A stretch of 64,000 nucleotides of DNA from CAYUWH01 sp964448615 (GCA_964448615.1 CAYUWH010000002.1:1-64000), one strand, 5' to 3'; shown: positions 8,149 through 17,320, numbered from the stretch's first letter. Notes: generated by a model from the sequence alone, not told the origin. Translations and numbers: made by a program.

Positions 8149-8847
8149 ATGCATCGCAAAGATGGTATTCCGCTGGATACGGCGCTGGAGGAGCTGGGCA
8201 AGCTCTATACGCCGCCCAAAACGTTTCTGCACTATCGGACACCGCTGGATTTGATGGTCGCCGTGATTCTCTCTGCGCAATGCACGGATGCACGTGTGAA
8301 TATCGTCACGGAAACCATTCTCTATCCCAAGTATAAAACCGCAGAAGACTATGTGAACGTCTCTCGGCAGGAATTGGAAAAAGATATTCAGACTTGCGGC
8401 ACGTTTCGCATGAAGGCGCGCGCGATTCAGGAAGCGTGTGCGATGTTGATCGAGAAATTTCACGGAGAGATGCCCCGGACCATGGCGGAGCTGACACAAC
8501 TTCGCGGTGTCGGACGAAAGACGGCGTCAGTTATTTTGGCGGCTGCCTTTGATATCAACGAAGGCATCGCTGTCGACACGCACGTGCAGCGTCTTGCGCA
8601 GCGATTGGGTCTGAGTACGCATGATGACCCCACGAAAATCGAACAGGATTTGATGGTTCAGGCACCACAGAAACGTTGGCGTGATGTAACGGTGTATTTG
8701 ATCAGCCACGGTCGTGCGGTGTGTACGGCGCGGGGGAGAAAGTGTGGTGCGTGCGTGTTCAAGAACGAGTGTCCTTCGTCATTGGTGATGGATAGGTCCG
8801 ATAAAGCGAAACCGAAGAAAAATGGCATGGGGAAGCGGAAAAATTGA
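8149..8847 (+). CDS. nth: Endonuclease III (DNA glycosylase/AP lyase), 232 aa
   Basis: It removes oxidised pyrimidines in base-excision repair. The helix-hairpin-helix is LRGVGRKTASVILAAAFD with the catalytic Lys, followed by the catalytic Asp in AVDTHVQRLAQRLGL. The [4Fe-4S] loop has the exact spacing C-x6-C-x2-C-x5-C (CTARGRKCGACVFKNEC). The C-terminal Lys-rich tail (KAKPKKNGMGKRKN) is beyond the usual family end. The start at 8149 is set by family length and the TATAAT 6 bases before it. Confidence 0.95.
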   Translation: MHRKDGIPLDTALEELGKLYTPPKTFLHYRTPLDLMVAVILSAQCTDARVNIVTETILYPKYKTAEDYVNVSRQELEKDIQTCGTFRMKARAIQEACAMLIEKFHGEMPRTMAELTQLRGVGRKTASVILAAAFDINEGIAVDTHVQRLAQRLGLSTHDDPTKIEQDLMVQAPQKRWRDVTVYLISHGRAVCTARGRKCGACVFKNECPSSLVMDRSDKAKPKKNGMGKRKN

Positions 8848-9694
8848 CATTTTTCCAAAAATCTTTACAGTTCCTGAGTTCAGAACGGGGTGTTCTGGCG
8901 TTCCTTCACACGAGGACGGTCATGCTCAGGATGTATATCTGTATTTTCACGATTCCAAACGGGATCCGGAGGCAACAAGCTGTGACGGATACAAGTATGT
9001 GGCTCACAACATCTACGGACTCTCCATTTGCGGGGGCCGCATGTATCGCTGCCGCGTGATGGGGGAGCGCAAGAGCATCAGATTCGTCGGATTTCATGAA
9101 GATCTGACCCAGACCTGCGATCGCCGCCGCGCCGATTTCTTGCTGGCACTGAAAAGCGCGCAGATGTCCGGCACCACGGACGGCAACATCGAATTTTCGC
9201 TTCGGCCATGGCTTGCACCGGATGTCATGCCCGGGGTTGACGACCAGGGGCGGCTGCTCATCGATCGTTGGCACGTTCATCTCTACTGCGGCGATCCGTA
9301 CAGGGAGGTGTGGTTTCACCGGCACTGTTTCTGCGACGATGTGGCGGCCCAGCGCTGGCCCGGTTTCACGGCGCTGGATGTGCTCGCTCCGGTTGCGGCT
9401 CCGTCTCGGGAGTTGCTGCGGGAGGCCGGCGGCCTGCTGCTCAGTCACTGGCTTGCCGGCAATCCCTGTCCCGCCCGGTACCTGGACGATGTCCGGCGCG
9501 GCCGCAGCCAGATCGGAATGATGAAGGATCGCAGCGATCTGCTCACCTGGATCGGTCAGCACGTGCCAACGGACGCTCGATCCCTCGATGAGCTTGTCTC
9601 GCGAGCGGTTGACAGCATGCAGAGGGGTGTGCGCCGCTCCGCCTCGGCGAGCCGTAACGGCTACGTGAAACACAACCGCATCAGGCATCTCTGA
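8822..9694 (+). CDS. Orphan protein, about 290 aa, start uncertain
   Basis: I do not recognise this family. The frame overlaps the last 26 bases of nth if ATG 8822 is used. The convincing protein sequence starts near residue 35 (HAQDVYLYFHDSKRD), so a later non-ATG start is possible. It has paired Cys/His elements (HVHLYCGDPYREVWFHRHCFCDD) that may bind metal, and a helical C-terminal half with a segment REAGGLLLSHWLA recalling the AG...HW pattern of the orphan at 114-1010. A strong terminator follows 20 bases after the stop, which supports this strand over the long antisense frame at 8906-9853. Confidence 0.6.
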   Translation: MAWGSGKIDIFPKIFTVPEFRTGCSGVPSHEDGHAQDVYLYFHDSKRDPEATSCDGYKYVAHNIYGLSICGGRMYRCRVMGERKSIRFVGFHEDLTQTCDRRRADFLLALKSAQMSGTTDGNIEFSLRPWLAPDVMPGVDDQGRLLIDRWHVHLYCGDPYREVWFHRHCFCDDVAAQRWPGFTALDVLAPVAAPSRELLREAGGLLLSHWLAGNPCPARYLDDVRRGRSQIGMMKDRSDLLTWIGQHVPTDARSLDELVSRAVDSMQRGVRRSASASRNGYVKHNRIRHL

Positions 9695-9712
9695 GATGTC
9701 TGATGCATCGCC

Positions 9713-9752
9713 AAGACCTCTCCGCACTCTACCGCGGAGAGGTCCTTTTTTT
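9713..9752 (+). terminator. Rho-independent terminator
   Basis: GACCTCTCCGC pairs with GCGGAGAGGTC around an 8-base loop and is followed by seven T. Confidence 0.92.
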
Positions 9753-9776
9753 GTGAACGATGATGTGTCTGTTTCA

Positions 9777-10979
9777 CTAAAATGCGTAGGCTTCCTCTCC
9801 ATGCAGCGCTTTATCGAGACCTTCTTCCTGTGCTTGCGGATGCACGCTGACATTCATCACAAATTTCAGAATGGCGAGAATCACGTATGTCGCGACGAAG
9901 GCAAAGACGGCCGTGATCGCCGTTGCTTGCAGATTTGCGATGAACAATGCGCTGTTTCCTTCCAGTAATCCTGCAAATCCTCCGATTTGTTTCGAAGCGA
10001 ACACGCCAGTCAGGATTGAGCCGATAATGCCGCCGACTCCATGGCATCCCCATACATCGAGTGCATCATCCCAGCCGCGCGCGATGCGGAACTTGATTGC
10101 GTAGAAACATCCCACCGCTGCCACTGCGCCAATGATGAGGGCCGCGAAGGGTGTTACGTAGCCCGCTGCGGGCGTGATAGCCACCAGTCCTGCGACTGTG
10201 CCGGTGAGTGCGCCGACCATGCTGGGTTTTTTGTCGACGATCCAGGAGAGGAAGAGCCACACGACCATGGCCATTGAGGCGGCGATATCCGTATTGGCAA
10301 AGGCCATTGCGGCTTGCCCGTTTGCCGCCAGCGCGGAACCGGCGTTGAACCCGTACCACCCGAACCACAGCAGGCCCGTTCCCAATGCCACGGAGGTGAT
10401 GTTGTGTGGAAGATGCGTGGTGTTCTTGCGCTTACCCAGAATGAAGACCGAAGCGAGCGCCCCCATTCCGGCACTAATATGCACGACCGTGCCGCCCGCG
10501 AAGTCGATGGCGCCAAGCTTGGCGAGGAAGCCTCCGCCCCACACCCAGTGTGCGAGCGGCGCGTACACGAGCACGCTCCAGAGAATAAGGAAAATCAGAT
10601 AACTCTTGAAGTTCATGCGCTCCGCGAAGGCACCGGTAATGAGAGCCGGCGTGATGATGGCGAACATCATTTGGAAGACGAAGAATGCGGCAAAAGGAAT
10701 GGTGGTTCCGTAGGTTGGGGAGGGTGCAAGGCCGATGCCGTTCATCATCATGTAGTCGAGGCCGCCTATCAGTCCGTTGATATCCGTGCCAAAGACCAGC
10801 GAGAACATGAACGTTGCCCAGAGTACGGTTACGAGCCCCATTGAAATGAAGCTTTGCATCATGATCGTCAGCACGTGCTTGCGCTTCACGAGTCCGCCGT
10901 AGAAAAAGGCGAGGCCAGGGGTCATGAGCGCGACGAGCGCTGAGGATAGGAGAACGAATGCGGTGTCACCGGTGTTCAT
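9777..10979 (-). CDS. amt: Ammonium transporter, 400 aa
   Basis: This is an Amt/MEP/Rh-family channel that brings ammonium into the cell. About 11 membrane helices are visible. Key residues seen: the Asp of the entry site in AIDFAGGTVVHISAG, the twin pore histidines (VVHISAG and DVWGCHGVGG), a pore Phe in FQMMFAI, and HWVWGGG at the vestibule. The mature N-terminus starts almost directly at the first helix, with no obvious signal peptide. It lies 136 bases downstream of glnA on the same strand, so uptake and assimilation of ammonium are grouped. No separate GlnK/PII gene is present in the window. Confidence 0.96.
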   Translation of the reverse strand: MNTGDTAFVLLSSALVALMTPGLAFFYGGLVKRKHVLTIMMQSFISMGLVTVLWATFMFSLVFGTDINGLIGGLDYMMMNGIGLAPSPTYGTTIPFAAFFVFQMMFAIITPALITGAFAERMNFKSYLIFLILWSVLVYAPLAHWVWGGGFLAKLGAIDFAGGTVVHISAGMGALASVFILGKRKNTTHLPHNITSVALGTGLLWFGWYGFNAGSALAANGQAAMAFANTDIAASMAMVVWLFLSWIVDKKPSMVGALTGTVAGLVAITPAAGYVTPFAALIIGAVAAVGCFYAIKFRIARGWDDALDVWGCHGVGGIIGSILTGVFASKQIGGFAGLLEGNSALFIANLQATAITAVFAFVATYVILAILKFVMNVSVHPQAQEEGLDKALHGEEAYAF

Positions 10980-10987
10980 GGGATATG

Positions 10988-11114
10988 GGGAGGGGGATAA
11001 AGGGGTGAATCGGAGATAGGTAAGGAACGTAAGGAAGGTCAGGCAGGTAAGGCAGGTGGGGCAAGCGTTGTACCTTCTTTACGTTTCTTGCCTTCAATAC
11101 CTGCTTTACCTGCA
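10988..11114. repeat. Tandem-arm inverted repeat between glnA and amt
   Basis: The plus-strand left arm is a run of GGTAAGGAACGTAAGGAAGGTCAGG-like units (purine rich); the right arm is its complement (ACCTTCTTTACG ... CCTGCTTTACCTGC). It starts at the glnA stop. The same unit type recurs at 60941-61016. Confidence 0.7.
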
Positions 11115-12527
11115 TCAAACATCGAAGTATTTAAAGAACTCATGCGGAGTCGGCCGCTTGCGCTCTTCGACGACCTCGACGCGCTTCACCGCGATAAAGT
11201 CATCGAGAAAGTCTTGGGTGAACACCCCGCCTTCGACGAGGAACGTATGATCCTTCTCCAGTGCATCGAGTGCGGAGGAAAGATCATGCGGCGCATGCGG
11301 GATTTTGGAGAGTTTCGCTTCCTCCATTTCGTAGAGATTTTCATCGGTCGGCTTGCCCGGATCGATCTTGTTTTTTACCCCATCAAGACCGGCAAGCAGC
11401 ATTGCGGCGAAGCAAACGTAGGGATTGGCGGCTGGATCGGGGGAGCGGAATTCGATGCGTTTGGCCTTGGGATTATTCGAGTACATCGGAATGCGGATGG
11501 CAGCCGAGCGGTTGCGTGCGGAGTAGATAAAGTTCACCGGTGCTTCGAAGCCCGGGACCAATCTCTTGTAGCTGTTGGTGGTCGGATTGCAGAGGGCGCA
11601 GAGCGCCTGAGCGTGTTTCAAAATACCGCCCATGTACCACATGGCCATCTGGCTGAGACCTGCGTATTTGTCACCGGCAAACAAGGGTTTGCCGCCCTTC
11701 CATAAACTCTGGTGCGTGTGCATGCCTGAGCCGTTATCCCCGCAGATGGGCTTGGGCATGAAGGTCGCCGTCTTGCCGTAGCGATAGGCCACGTTGCGGA
11801 CGATGTACTTGTAGCGCATCATCGCATCGGCCATTTTCAAGAGTTCATCGAACTTCATGTCGATCTCCGCTTGTCCGGCGGTCGCCACTTCGTGGTGGAA
11901 TGTTTCGATGGTGATGCCGGCCTGCTCCATCGCAATCACCATCGCGGCACGCACATCCTGGTGTTTATCGGCGGGGGCGGCGGGGAAGTAGCCCTCTTTA
12001 TGGCGGATCGCGTATCCAAGATTTCCTCCTTCTTCACAGCCACTGCCACAGTTCCAGGCTGCCTCGATCGAATCCACTTCAAAGTGTGCAGCACCCGCAG
12101 AGACGTCGTAGCTTACGTGATCGAAGATGAAAAATTCCGCCTCCGGTCCGAAGTACGCTTTATCCGCGAGTCCGGTCTTTTTCAGGTAATCCATCGCACG
12201 CTGGGCAATGGTGCGAGGACTGCGCAGATACATCTTGCGCGTAAGCGGCTCCAGGACGTCGCACATCATCGAGAGCGTGGGCTCTTCGGTGAAGGGATCC
12301 ATGTACGCCGTATTCGGGTCCGGCATCAGGAGCATGTCCGATTCCTGAATCTGCTGGAAGCCGCGGATGGAACTTCCGTCGAAGCCCGCGCCGTCTTTGA
12401 GTACGTCCTCCAGCTCATGAATGGGCTTCGAGGTGTGATGCATCGTGCCCGGTACGTCTACAAAGGTGAGGTCCAATACTTTCGCATTCTGTTTTTTTGC
12501 AAGATCCAAGACGTCTTTGGCGGTCAT
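11115..12527 (-). CDS. glnA: Glutamine synthetase type I, 470 aa
   Basis: It makes glutamine from glutamate, ammonium and ATP. Family signatures: FDGSSIRGFQ, the metal-binding FGPEAEFFIFD, HHEVATAGQAEID, the ATP site KPICGDNGSGMHTHQSL, and NRSAAIRIP. The length matches the dodecameric bacterial type. NLYEMEEAKL retains the Tyr at the position that is adenylylated in E. coli, but no GlnE is seen here. The start at 12527 (MTAKDVL) gives the standard N-terminus. The divergent neighbour is a TrmB-like regulator, a candidate controller of this gene. Confidence 0.96.
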   Translation of the reverse strand: MTAKDVLDLAKKQNAKVLDLTFVDVPGTMHHTSKPIHELEDVLKDGAGFDGSSIRGFQQIQESDMLLMPDPNTAYMDPFTEEPTLSMMCDVLEPLTRKMYLRSPRTIAQRAMDYLKKTGLADKAYFGPEAEFFIFDHVSYDVSAGAAHFEVDSIEAAWNCGSGCEEGGNLGYAIRHKEGYFPAAPADKHQDVRAAMVIAMEQAGITIETFHHEVATAGQAEIDMKFDELLKMADAMMRYKYIVRNVAYRYGKTATFMPKPICGDNGSGMHTHQSLWKGGKPLFAGDKYAGLSQMAMWYMGGILKHAQALCALCNPTTNSYKRLVPGFEAPVNFIYSARNRSAAIRIPMYSNNPKAKRIEFRSPDPAANPYVCFAAMLLAGLDGVKNKIDPGKPTDENLYEMEEAKLSKIPHAPHDLSSALDALEKDHTFLVEGGVFTQDFLDDFIAVKRVEVVEERKRPTPHEFFKYFDV

Positions 12528-12558
12528 AGGAAGCGAGGGGAGAAAAGTACATCGCATC

Positions 12559-12587
12559 TCTATGCATTGCTTGATGAGTCCTTTCAA
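12559..12587 (-). promoter_or_regulatory. Possible glnA promoter
   Basis: TTGAAA (12582-12587), 17-base spacer and CATAGA (12559-12564) on the minus strand, giving a leader of roughly 25 bases. The match to consensus is moderate. Confidence 0.35.
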
Positions 12588-12764
12588 TCTTTTCCTGAGC
12601 AGATAAGTTGCACTGTTCATTTTTTAAACAACAAAATTACCTTTCCTGTTTTTGTTCCTTTTCAAGCCGTGTTTACGCCGCTACGATGCGCCCGTGTATG
12701 GGCCTGGTGCCATAAGGCTGTTGTATCGTATTACATCTTGCCGTTTACCACTCTTCCTGACGTT

Positions 12765-13538
12765 ATGACGAAAGATCTTCTCCATGTCCTGCGCTCGGCC
12801 GGACTCGATGATAAAGAGGCGCCGCTCTATTTGTCCGGACTCCAATTGGGATCCGCTCCCGCTTCGGACTACGCAAAGGCCACGGGTCTCAACCGCATTA
12901 CAGCCTATAACACGCTGGAATCCTTGGTGCGTCGAGGACTCTTCACGCTTGAGAAAAAAGTACGGGGCAAATCGTATGCGCCGGTCCCGCCGGAACATCT
13001 CGCAATCGAAGTCCGCAAGAATGCAGAAGCCGTTCAGCGCATGTTGCCCGAGCTTCGTTCCTTGCAGGGGAGCACCTACCGCAAGCCGCATGTCCGCTTT
13101 TTCGAGGGATGGGAAGGCGTGCGCCGCGTGTATGAAGACACGCTGACGGCCAAGAGCGAGCTTCTGAACTTCGCAAACTCCGCGGTCGTGCGCAAATTTT
13201 GGCCGAATTACGATGAGGAATATGTGGCGGCCCGCGTGAAGCGCGGCATTCATCTGCGCGGCATTGCTCCCGACGATCAAATCGGACGCAAAGTGCATGG
13301 CGAAGACCGCAAGCAGCTGCGCGAAATCCGTCTCGTCAGTTCGAAGGATTTTGACTTCACCAACGAGATTAACGTCTACGATTCCAAGGTGGCGATCTGT
13401 TCTTTCGGGGCGGGAAAGAAGAGCGAACAGGAGATGTTCGGGGTGATCATCGAAAGCAAAGAAGTCGCCGAAACGCAGCGTCAGATCTTCGAGATGGCAT
13501 GGCGGTATGCGGGTGGAAAACTCAAGCGCTGGTTGTAA
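12765..13538 (+). CDS. TrmB-family transcriptional regulator, 257 aa
   Basis: The N-terminus is a winged helix (LLHVLRSAGLDDKEAPLYLSG, then ASDYAKATGLNRITAYNTLE and VRRGLFTLEKK). A helical linker and a PLD-like effector domain follow (residues about 105-257: HVRFFEGWEGVRRVYEDTL, ending VIIESKEVAETQRQIFEMAW). TrmB proteins are common in Archaea and occur in CPR bacteria. It diverges from glnA across 237 bases, so glnA/amt are plausible targets. A sugar ligand cannot be assumed because the effector pocket is not recognisable by eye. The stop codon lies inside the palindrome at 13534-13563. Confidence 0.8.
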   Translation: MTKDLLHVLRSAGLDDKEAPLYLSGLQLGSAPASDYAKATGLNRITAYNTLESLVRRGLFTLEKKVRGKSYAPVPPEHLAIEVRKNAEAVQRMLPELRSLQGSTYRKPHVRFFEGWEGVRRVYEDTLTAKSELLNFANSAVVRKFWPNYDEEYVAARVKRGIHLRGIAPDDQIGRKVHGEDRKQLREIRLVSSKDFDFTNEINVYDSKVAICSFGAGKKSEQEMFGVIIESKEVAETQRQIFEMAWRYAGGKLKRWL

Positions 13539-13563
13539 CGGACCTTACGTAAGGTCCGTTACA
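13534..13563. repeat. Perfect 30-bp palindrome overlapping the TrmB stop
   Basis: A fully self-complementary 30-mer, left half TGTAACGGACCTTAC. Its central 20 bp is identical to that of 4358-4385, but the outer arms differ and still pair, which implies selection for the structure. It ends 5 bases before the -10 of the next gene. Confidence 0.92.
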
Positions 13564-13567
13564 CGGG

Positions 13568-13573
13568 TATAGT
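13568..13573 (+). promoter_or_regulatory. -10 box of the DipZ-type gene
   Basis: TATAGT, exactly 6 bases before the ATG at 13580; no Shine-Dalgarno. Confidence 0.55.
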
Positions 13574-13579
13574 TTCTTT

Positions 13580-15376
13580 ATGCTCTCTCTGTTCATCACA
13601 TTGTTTTTCGCAGGACTCCTCACCATTCTCCTGCCGTGCATTTTGCCATTGTTGCCGATCGTGCTCGGCGTGAGCGTGACAGGGCAGAGCAAGTGGCGAC
13701 CGTTCGGAACGGTGCTCGGGATGGTGGTGAGCTTCGTGGCGTTTACGTTTTTGCTGCAGGTCGCCCTCAATCAGTTCGTTGTTCTGGCAGACATTCTGCA
13801 AGTCGGGACGTACCAAATCCTCTTTCTCTTCGGCATTGGATTTGCGCTCCGGAATGCGCCATTGCAGTTAGTTGCAGCCGCCATCTCAGGATTGTTTTTC
13901 TGGGAGAAAGGTTGGGTTGGCGCAGCGCTTGCCGCACTGTTCGGGATTATCGCGATGCAGCTTGGCAGCTCAATCGGCGCCCGCGTTCAGCAGTGGGGAT
14001 CGGACTTGCAATCGCAAACGCGGAACACGTTCGGGTCATCTTCGTTTCTTTCCGCATTTCTGATAGGCCTGACGCTCGGATTGGTCTGGGTGCCGTGTGC
14101 CGGACCCGCGCTCGGTTTTGCGCTCGCCCTTGTTCGCAATGAGCCGGGATTCTTGGCGCTGGCCTATTTGCTGACGTACGCGTTGGGAACGGCCGTGCCG
14201 CTGTTGATTGTGGGATATGGCGGACAATGGGCCGTTCATTCGGTGCGATCGATTTCGGCGTACAGCGGAACCATCAAGCAATTCGCCGGATATCTCCTGA
14301 TGCTGACCGCGCTCGCATTGCATTTCGGTTGGCTTGAGCGCTTGCAGACGTATCTCGTGCAAAATACGAGTTACGGAACATTTGCGAATCAACTGGAACA
14401 AAATTTCTTTCAGCCCGAATCTTCTACCCAATCTCCTATGGATGTCTCCTCACTTCCCAAGATTGTCCGTGCCCCAGAATTTACAGGTCTTGGTCGGTGG
14501 CATAACTCTGCACCATTCACGATGGCTGATCTGAAAGGAAAGGTGGTGCTGATCGATTTCTGGACATACAGCTGCATCAACTGCATCCGCACGTTGCCGC
14601 ACATTCAGGGGTACTGGGACAAATACCGTGACACGGGGAAGTTCGTGCTTCTCGGTGTGCACACTCCCGAGTTCACGTTTGAGAAAGATGAAGGCAACGT
14701 CGCCGATGCCATCAAGCGTCATGGGCTGACGTATCCCGTCGCGCAAGACAATGATTTCGGCACCTGGGGTGCGTTTGCGAATCGCTACTGGCCCGCGAAA
14801 TATCTGATCGATGCGGAAGGCTATGTCCGCTACACCCACTTCGGAGAGGGGCGTTACGACGAGACGGACCGCGCCATTGCGGCGTTGCTAAAAGAAGCGG
14901 GCGTTGATGTTGCCATGCCCGCGGGAGCGCCTGAACCGAAGCCGACGAGTTTGGGGCGCGGCAGCACGCCCGAGACGTATTTGGGTGCGCGAAGCTGGCC
15001 TGCGCTCGGGAATGCGCAGGGAATCCCCGTAGATGACGTGATCGACTACAAAGCTCCCGAAACTCTGGAACTGCACAAATATTACTTGGACGGGCAGTGG
15101 GAGTTGATCGATGGCGAGCATCAATTGCTTGTCAGTGACCAGGGCGAAATCCGCATGAAATTCCTTGGCAGTGAAATGAATTTGGTGTTAGGTCTTGCTG
15201 AGGGGATTACGTCCGTGAAGGGGGAAGTGTGGATTGATGGCAAGCATTCCTCCGATATCACGATTGACCGCCATGATCTTTTTAACCTCTTTACCGGGGA
15301 TTATGGCCAGCATGAGATGGTCTTGAAGCTGAAAGGGCGTGGCGTGCAGGGATTTGCCTTCACCTTTAAGAACTGA
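13580..15376 (+). CDS. DipZ-type CcdA-thioredoxin fusion, 598 aa
   Basis: Domain order: a CcdA/DsbD-like membrane electron carrier (about 1-265), an exported TlpA-like thioredoxin fold (about 290-430) and a C-terminal beta domain (about 455-598) as in mycobacterial DipZ. The membrane part has the two redox cysteines in proline contexts (LLPCILPLLP and VWVPCAGPALG). The thioredoxin site reads FWTYSCINCIRTLP, the CxxC form typical of DipZ. It should pass electrons from cytoplasmic thioredoxin across the membrane to reduce or repair extracytoplasmic thiols. A DsbA-like oxidase is encoded at 20174-20794, so both arms of thiol exchange are present. Confidence 0.9.
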   Translation: MLSLFITLFFAGLLTILLPCILPLLPIVLGVSVTGQSKWRPFGTVLGMVVSFVAFTFLLQVALNQFVVLADILQVGTYQILFLFGIGFALRNAPLQLVAAAISGLFFWEKGWVGAALAALFGIIAMQLGSSIGARVQQWGSDLQSQTRNTFGSSSFLSAFLIGLTLGLVWVPCAGPALGFALALVRNEPGFLALAYLLTYALGTAVPLLIVGYGGQWAVHSVRSISAYSGTIKQFAGYLLMLTALALHFGWLERLQTYLVQNTSYGTFANQLEQNFFQPESSTQSPMDVSSLPKIVRAPEFTGLGRWHNSAPFTMADLKGKVVLIDFWTYSCINCIRTLPHIQGYWDKYRDTGKFVLLGVHTPEFTFEKDEGNVADAIKRHGLTYPVAQDNDFGTWGAFANRYWPAKYLIDAEGYVRYTHFGEGRYDETDRAIAALLKEAGVDVAMPAGAPEPKPTSLGRGSTPETYLGARSWPALGNAQGIPVDDVIDYKAPETLELHKYYLDGQWELIDGEHQLLVSDQGEIRMKFLGSEMNLVLGLAEGITSVKGEVWIDGKHSSDITIDRHDLFNLFTGDYGQHEMVLKLKGRGVQGFAFTFKN

Positions 15377-15461
15377 AAAAGGCCGTCATTTTCTTTACTA
15401 AATTGAGTAATTAGTGTAAAGTATTGTTTACGATCAGATCTTTCACAAGGAGGATTTCGTT

Positions 15462-15797
15462 ATGAATCCGTGGGTATTACTGGTCGCCGCAGGCGCTTTC
15501 CTGCTGGGCGTGGGGCTGCTCGGCGCAGCCCTGTATTACCTGATGCTTTGGCAGAACGCCAAGGCGTCAGAATCCGACCCGAAGGCTTCGCTCGAGGAGC
15601 TGATCCGGCAATGGTGTGAGCGAGGATTCGATAAGCACCTCGCCTCGCAGTTCGCCGGCGAAGAGTTGATGGAGCAGCGCAAGACCGAGCAGGCGCTCCA
15701 GAGTCAGCTCGTAGAGTCGCCTCTCATGCAGAGGCTGTATTTCGCAGGAGCTATCTTCTTTGTAGCACTCGGCGTGCTACTGATGTGGCTCAAATAA
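15462..15797 (+). CDS. Small membrane protein of unknown family, 111 aa
   Basis: Two membrane segments, at about 4-29 and 90-110, enclose a charged helical loop with Trp-Cys (LEELIRQWCERGFDKHLASQ). A strong AAGGAGG lies 9 bases before the ATG and a T-tract terminator follows the stop, making a self-contained unit. No homology is recognised. Confidence 0.8.
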   Translation: MNPWVLLVAAGAFLLGVGLLGAALYYLMLWQNAKASESDPKASLEELIRQWCERGFDKHLASQFAGEELMEQRKTEQALQSQLVESPLMQRLYFAGAIFFVALGVLLMWLK

Positions 15798-15808
15798 CGT
15801 CTGATAGT

Positions 15809-15840
15809 GAGGATGACGGTTCTGCCGTCATCCTTTTTTT
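15809..15840 (+). terminator. Rho-independent terminator
   Basis: AGGATGACGG pairs with CCGTCATCCT around a 4-base loop and is followed by seven T. Confidence 0.93.
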
Positions 15841-15861
15841 GTGTATTTTACGATGTATTTC

Positions 15862-15963
15862 CCTCGTGACCCTCACCCCTGGCCCCTCTCCCACGGGAGA
15901 GGGGAAACGACTCGTTAATTCGTCCCCCTTCCCCCTGTAGGGGAAGGGCTGGGGATGAGGGTG
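15862..15963. repeat. Interspersed GC-rich intergenic repeat, overlapping the mscL 3' end
   Basis: Contains CCCTCACCCCTGGCCCCTCT, CCCACGGGAGAGGGG and CCCCCTGTAGGGGAAGGG with flanking inverted matches. A related copy is at 58776-58930. The repeat supplies the last 15 or so codons of mscL. Confidence 0.75.
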
Positions 15964-16403
15964 GATGTGCACTGTGGACAACGCGTTGCAGCCAAAGGAA
16001 TTTTGGAGATGCAGAACGGACAATCTTTCGTGGCAGGAGCGGTCGCCGCTTCTTTTTTCTGACCAAGCTCTTTCATCTTGTTGATCTGTTTTACCAAGAG
16101 AAAGACAGCCAAGCCTACAATGAGAAATTCAATGATGATATTGAGAAATGCGCCGTAATTGATCGTGGCTGCGCCAGCGCTCTTGGCATCGGCCAGTGTT
16201 TCATAAGCTGTTCCTGAAAGATTCAGGTAGAGGTTGCTGAAGTCGACTCTGCCGAGCAGTAATCCCAGTGGTGGCATGATGATGTCGTTCACCAGTGACG
16301 TGACGATCTTGTTGAACGCCGCGCCGATGACGACACCGACCGCGAGGTCGATCACGTTGCCTTTGACGGCGAATTTTTTGAATTCCGCGAGAAATTTTGG
16401 CAT
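15915..16403 (-). CDS. mscL: Large-conductance mechanosensitive channel with zinc-ribbon tail, 162 aa
   Basis: MscL is a pentameric emergency valve for osmotic downshock. The N-terminus is typical ([20 protein letters not shown], then [10 protein letters not shown]); the second helix is [20 protein letters not shown]. The C-terminus departs from the family: after the cytoplasmic helix come two Cys pairs ([18 protein letters not shown]), a likely zinc ribbon. The last residues ([14 protein letters not shown]) are encoded by an interspersed repeat, so the original stop was probably lost on repeat insertion. Confidence 0.93.
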   Translation of the reverse strand: MPKFLAEFKKFAVKGNVIDLAVGVVIGAAFNKIVTSLVNDIIMPPLGLLLGRVDFSNLYLNLSGTAYETLADAKSAGAATINYGAFLNIIIEFLIVGLAVFLLVKQINKMKELGQKKEAATAPATKDCPFCISKIPLAATRCPQCTSTLIPSPSPTGGRGTN

Positions 16404-16463
16404 GGGAATACCTTAATAATTTTTCGATTTTTGTCAATGATGTTGAGCGGCATGCCGATGATG

Positions 16464-16469
16464 TATATT
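16464..16469 (+). promoter_or_regulatory. -10 box of thyA, leaderless type
   Basis: TATATT, exactly 6 bases before the ATG at 16476. Confidence 0.55.
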
Positions 16470-16475
16470 TCGCCC

Positions 16476-17318
16476 ATGCAGCAATATCACGATCTCCTCA
16501 CTCGCGTCTTAGATACCGGCCACCAGAAGGGAGATCGCACCGGAACGGGGACATTGAGCGTATTCGGGCATCAAATGCGGTTTGATCTCGCACAAGGATT
16601 CCCGATGCTGACCACGAAAAAACTGCACACGCGTTCGATTTTTCATGAATTGCTGTGGTTCCTGCGCGGCGAGACGACCATCGATTATTTGCATGCGCAT
16701 GGCGTGACGATTTGGGATGAATGGGCGACGGAAGAGCAGTGCGCGCGCTTTGGGCGGAAGGCAGGGGATTTCGGGCCGATCTACGGTCACCAGTGGCGGA
16801 ATTTCGGAGCGACGCTGATGCCGGACGGCTCGTATGGGCGCGACGGGAAAGACCAGATCACATGGCTCCTCAATGAGATTCAGCGCAACCCCAATAGCCG
16901 TCGCCTTATCGTTACGGGATGGAATCCGAAAGAGGCCGATCAAGTCGCGCTCCCACCGTGCCACACGCTGTTCCAATTTTACGTAAACGACGGAAAGCTT
17001 TCTTGCCAGCTCTATCAGCGCAGTGCGGATATTTTCCTGGGCGTGCCGTTCAATATCGCATCGTACGCACTGCTCACCCATATGATCGCGCATGTCTCCA
17101 ATCTTGGTGTTGGAGAATTCGTGCACACGATTGGCGATGCGCATTTGTATCTTAATCACTTGGATCAGGCACGCGAGCAGCTCACGCGGGACTTCCGTCC
17201 GCTGCCTACTCTCAAGCTCAATCCCGCCATCAAATCGCTCTTCGATTTCCAGTACGAAGATATTCTCATCGAGAACTACGATCCGCATCCGAGCATTAAA
17301 GCACCGATTGCGGTTTAG
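16476..17318 (+). CDS. thyA: Thymidylate synthase, 280 aa
   Basis: It methylates dUMP to dTMP using methylene-tetrahydrofolate, releasing dihydrofolate. Signatures: [18 protein letters not shown], the HELLWFLRG block, the catalytic Cys in [33 protein letters not shown] and the C-terminal [11 protein letters not shown]. Length and C-terminus are complete. The start at 16476 (MQQYHDLL) is the family N-terminus. folA, which recycles the dihydrofolate product, lies 684 bases downstream. Confidence 0.97.
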   Translation: MQQYHDLLTRVLDTGHQKGDRTGTGTLSVFGHQMRFDLAQGFPMLTTKKLHTRSIFHELLWFLRGETTIDYLHAHGVTIWDEWATEEQCARFGRKAGDFGPIYGHQWRNFGATLMPDGSYGRDGKDQITWLLNEIQRNPNSRRLIVTGWNPKEADQVALPPCHTLFQFYVNDGKLSCQLYQRSADIFLGVPFNIASYALLTHMIAHVSNLGVGEFVHTIGDAHLYLNHLDQAREQLTRDFRPLPTLKLNPAIKSLFDFQYEDILIENYDPHPSIKAPIAV

Positions 17319-17320
17319 TG

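Noticed and set aside
8906..9853. Long minus-strand reading frame of 315 codons
   Set aside because: It is antisense to the plus-strand orphan at 8822-9694, which has a strong plus-strand terminator. The antisense product is low in hydrophobic core and runs across that terminator.
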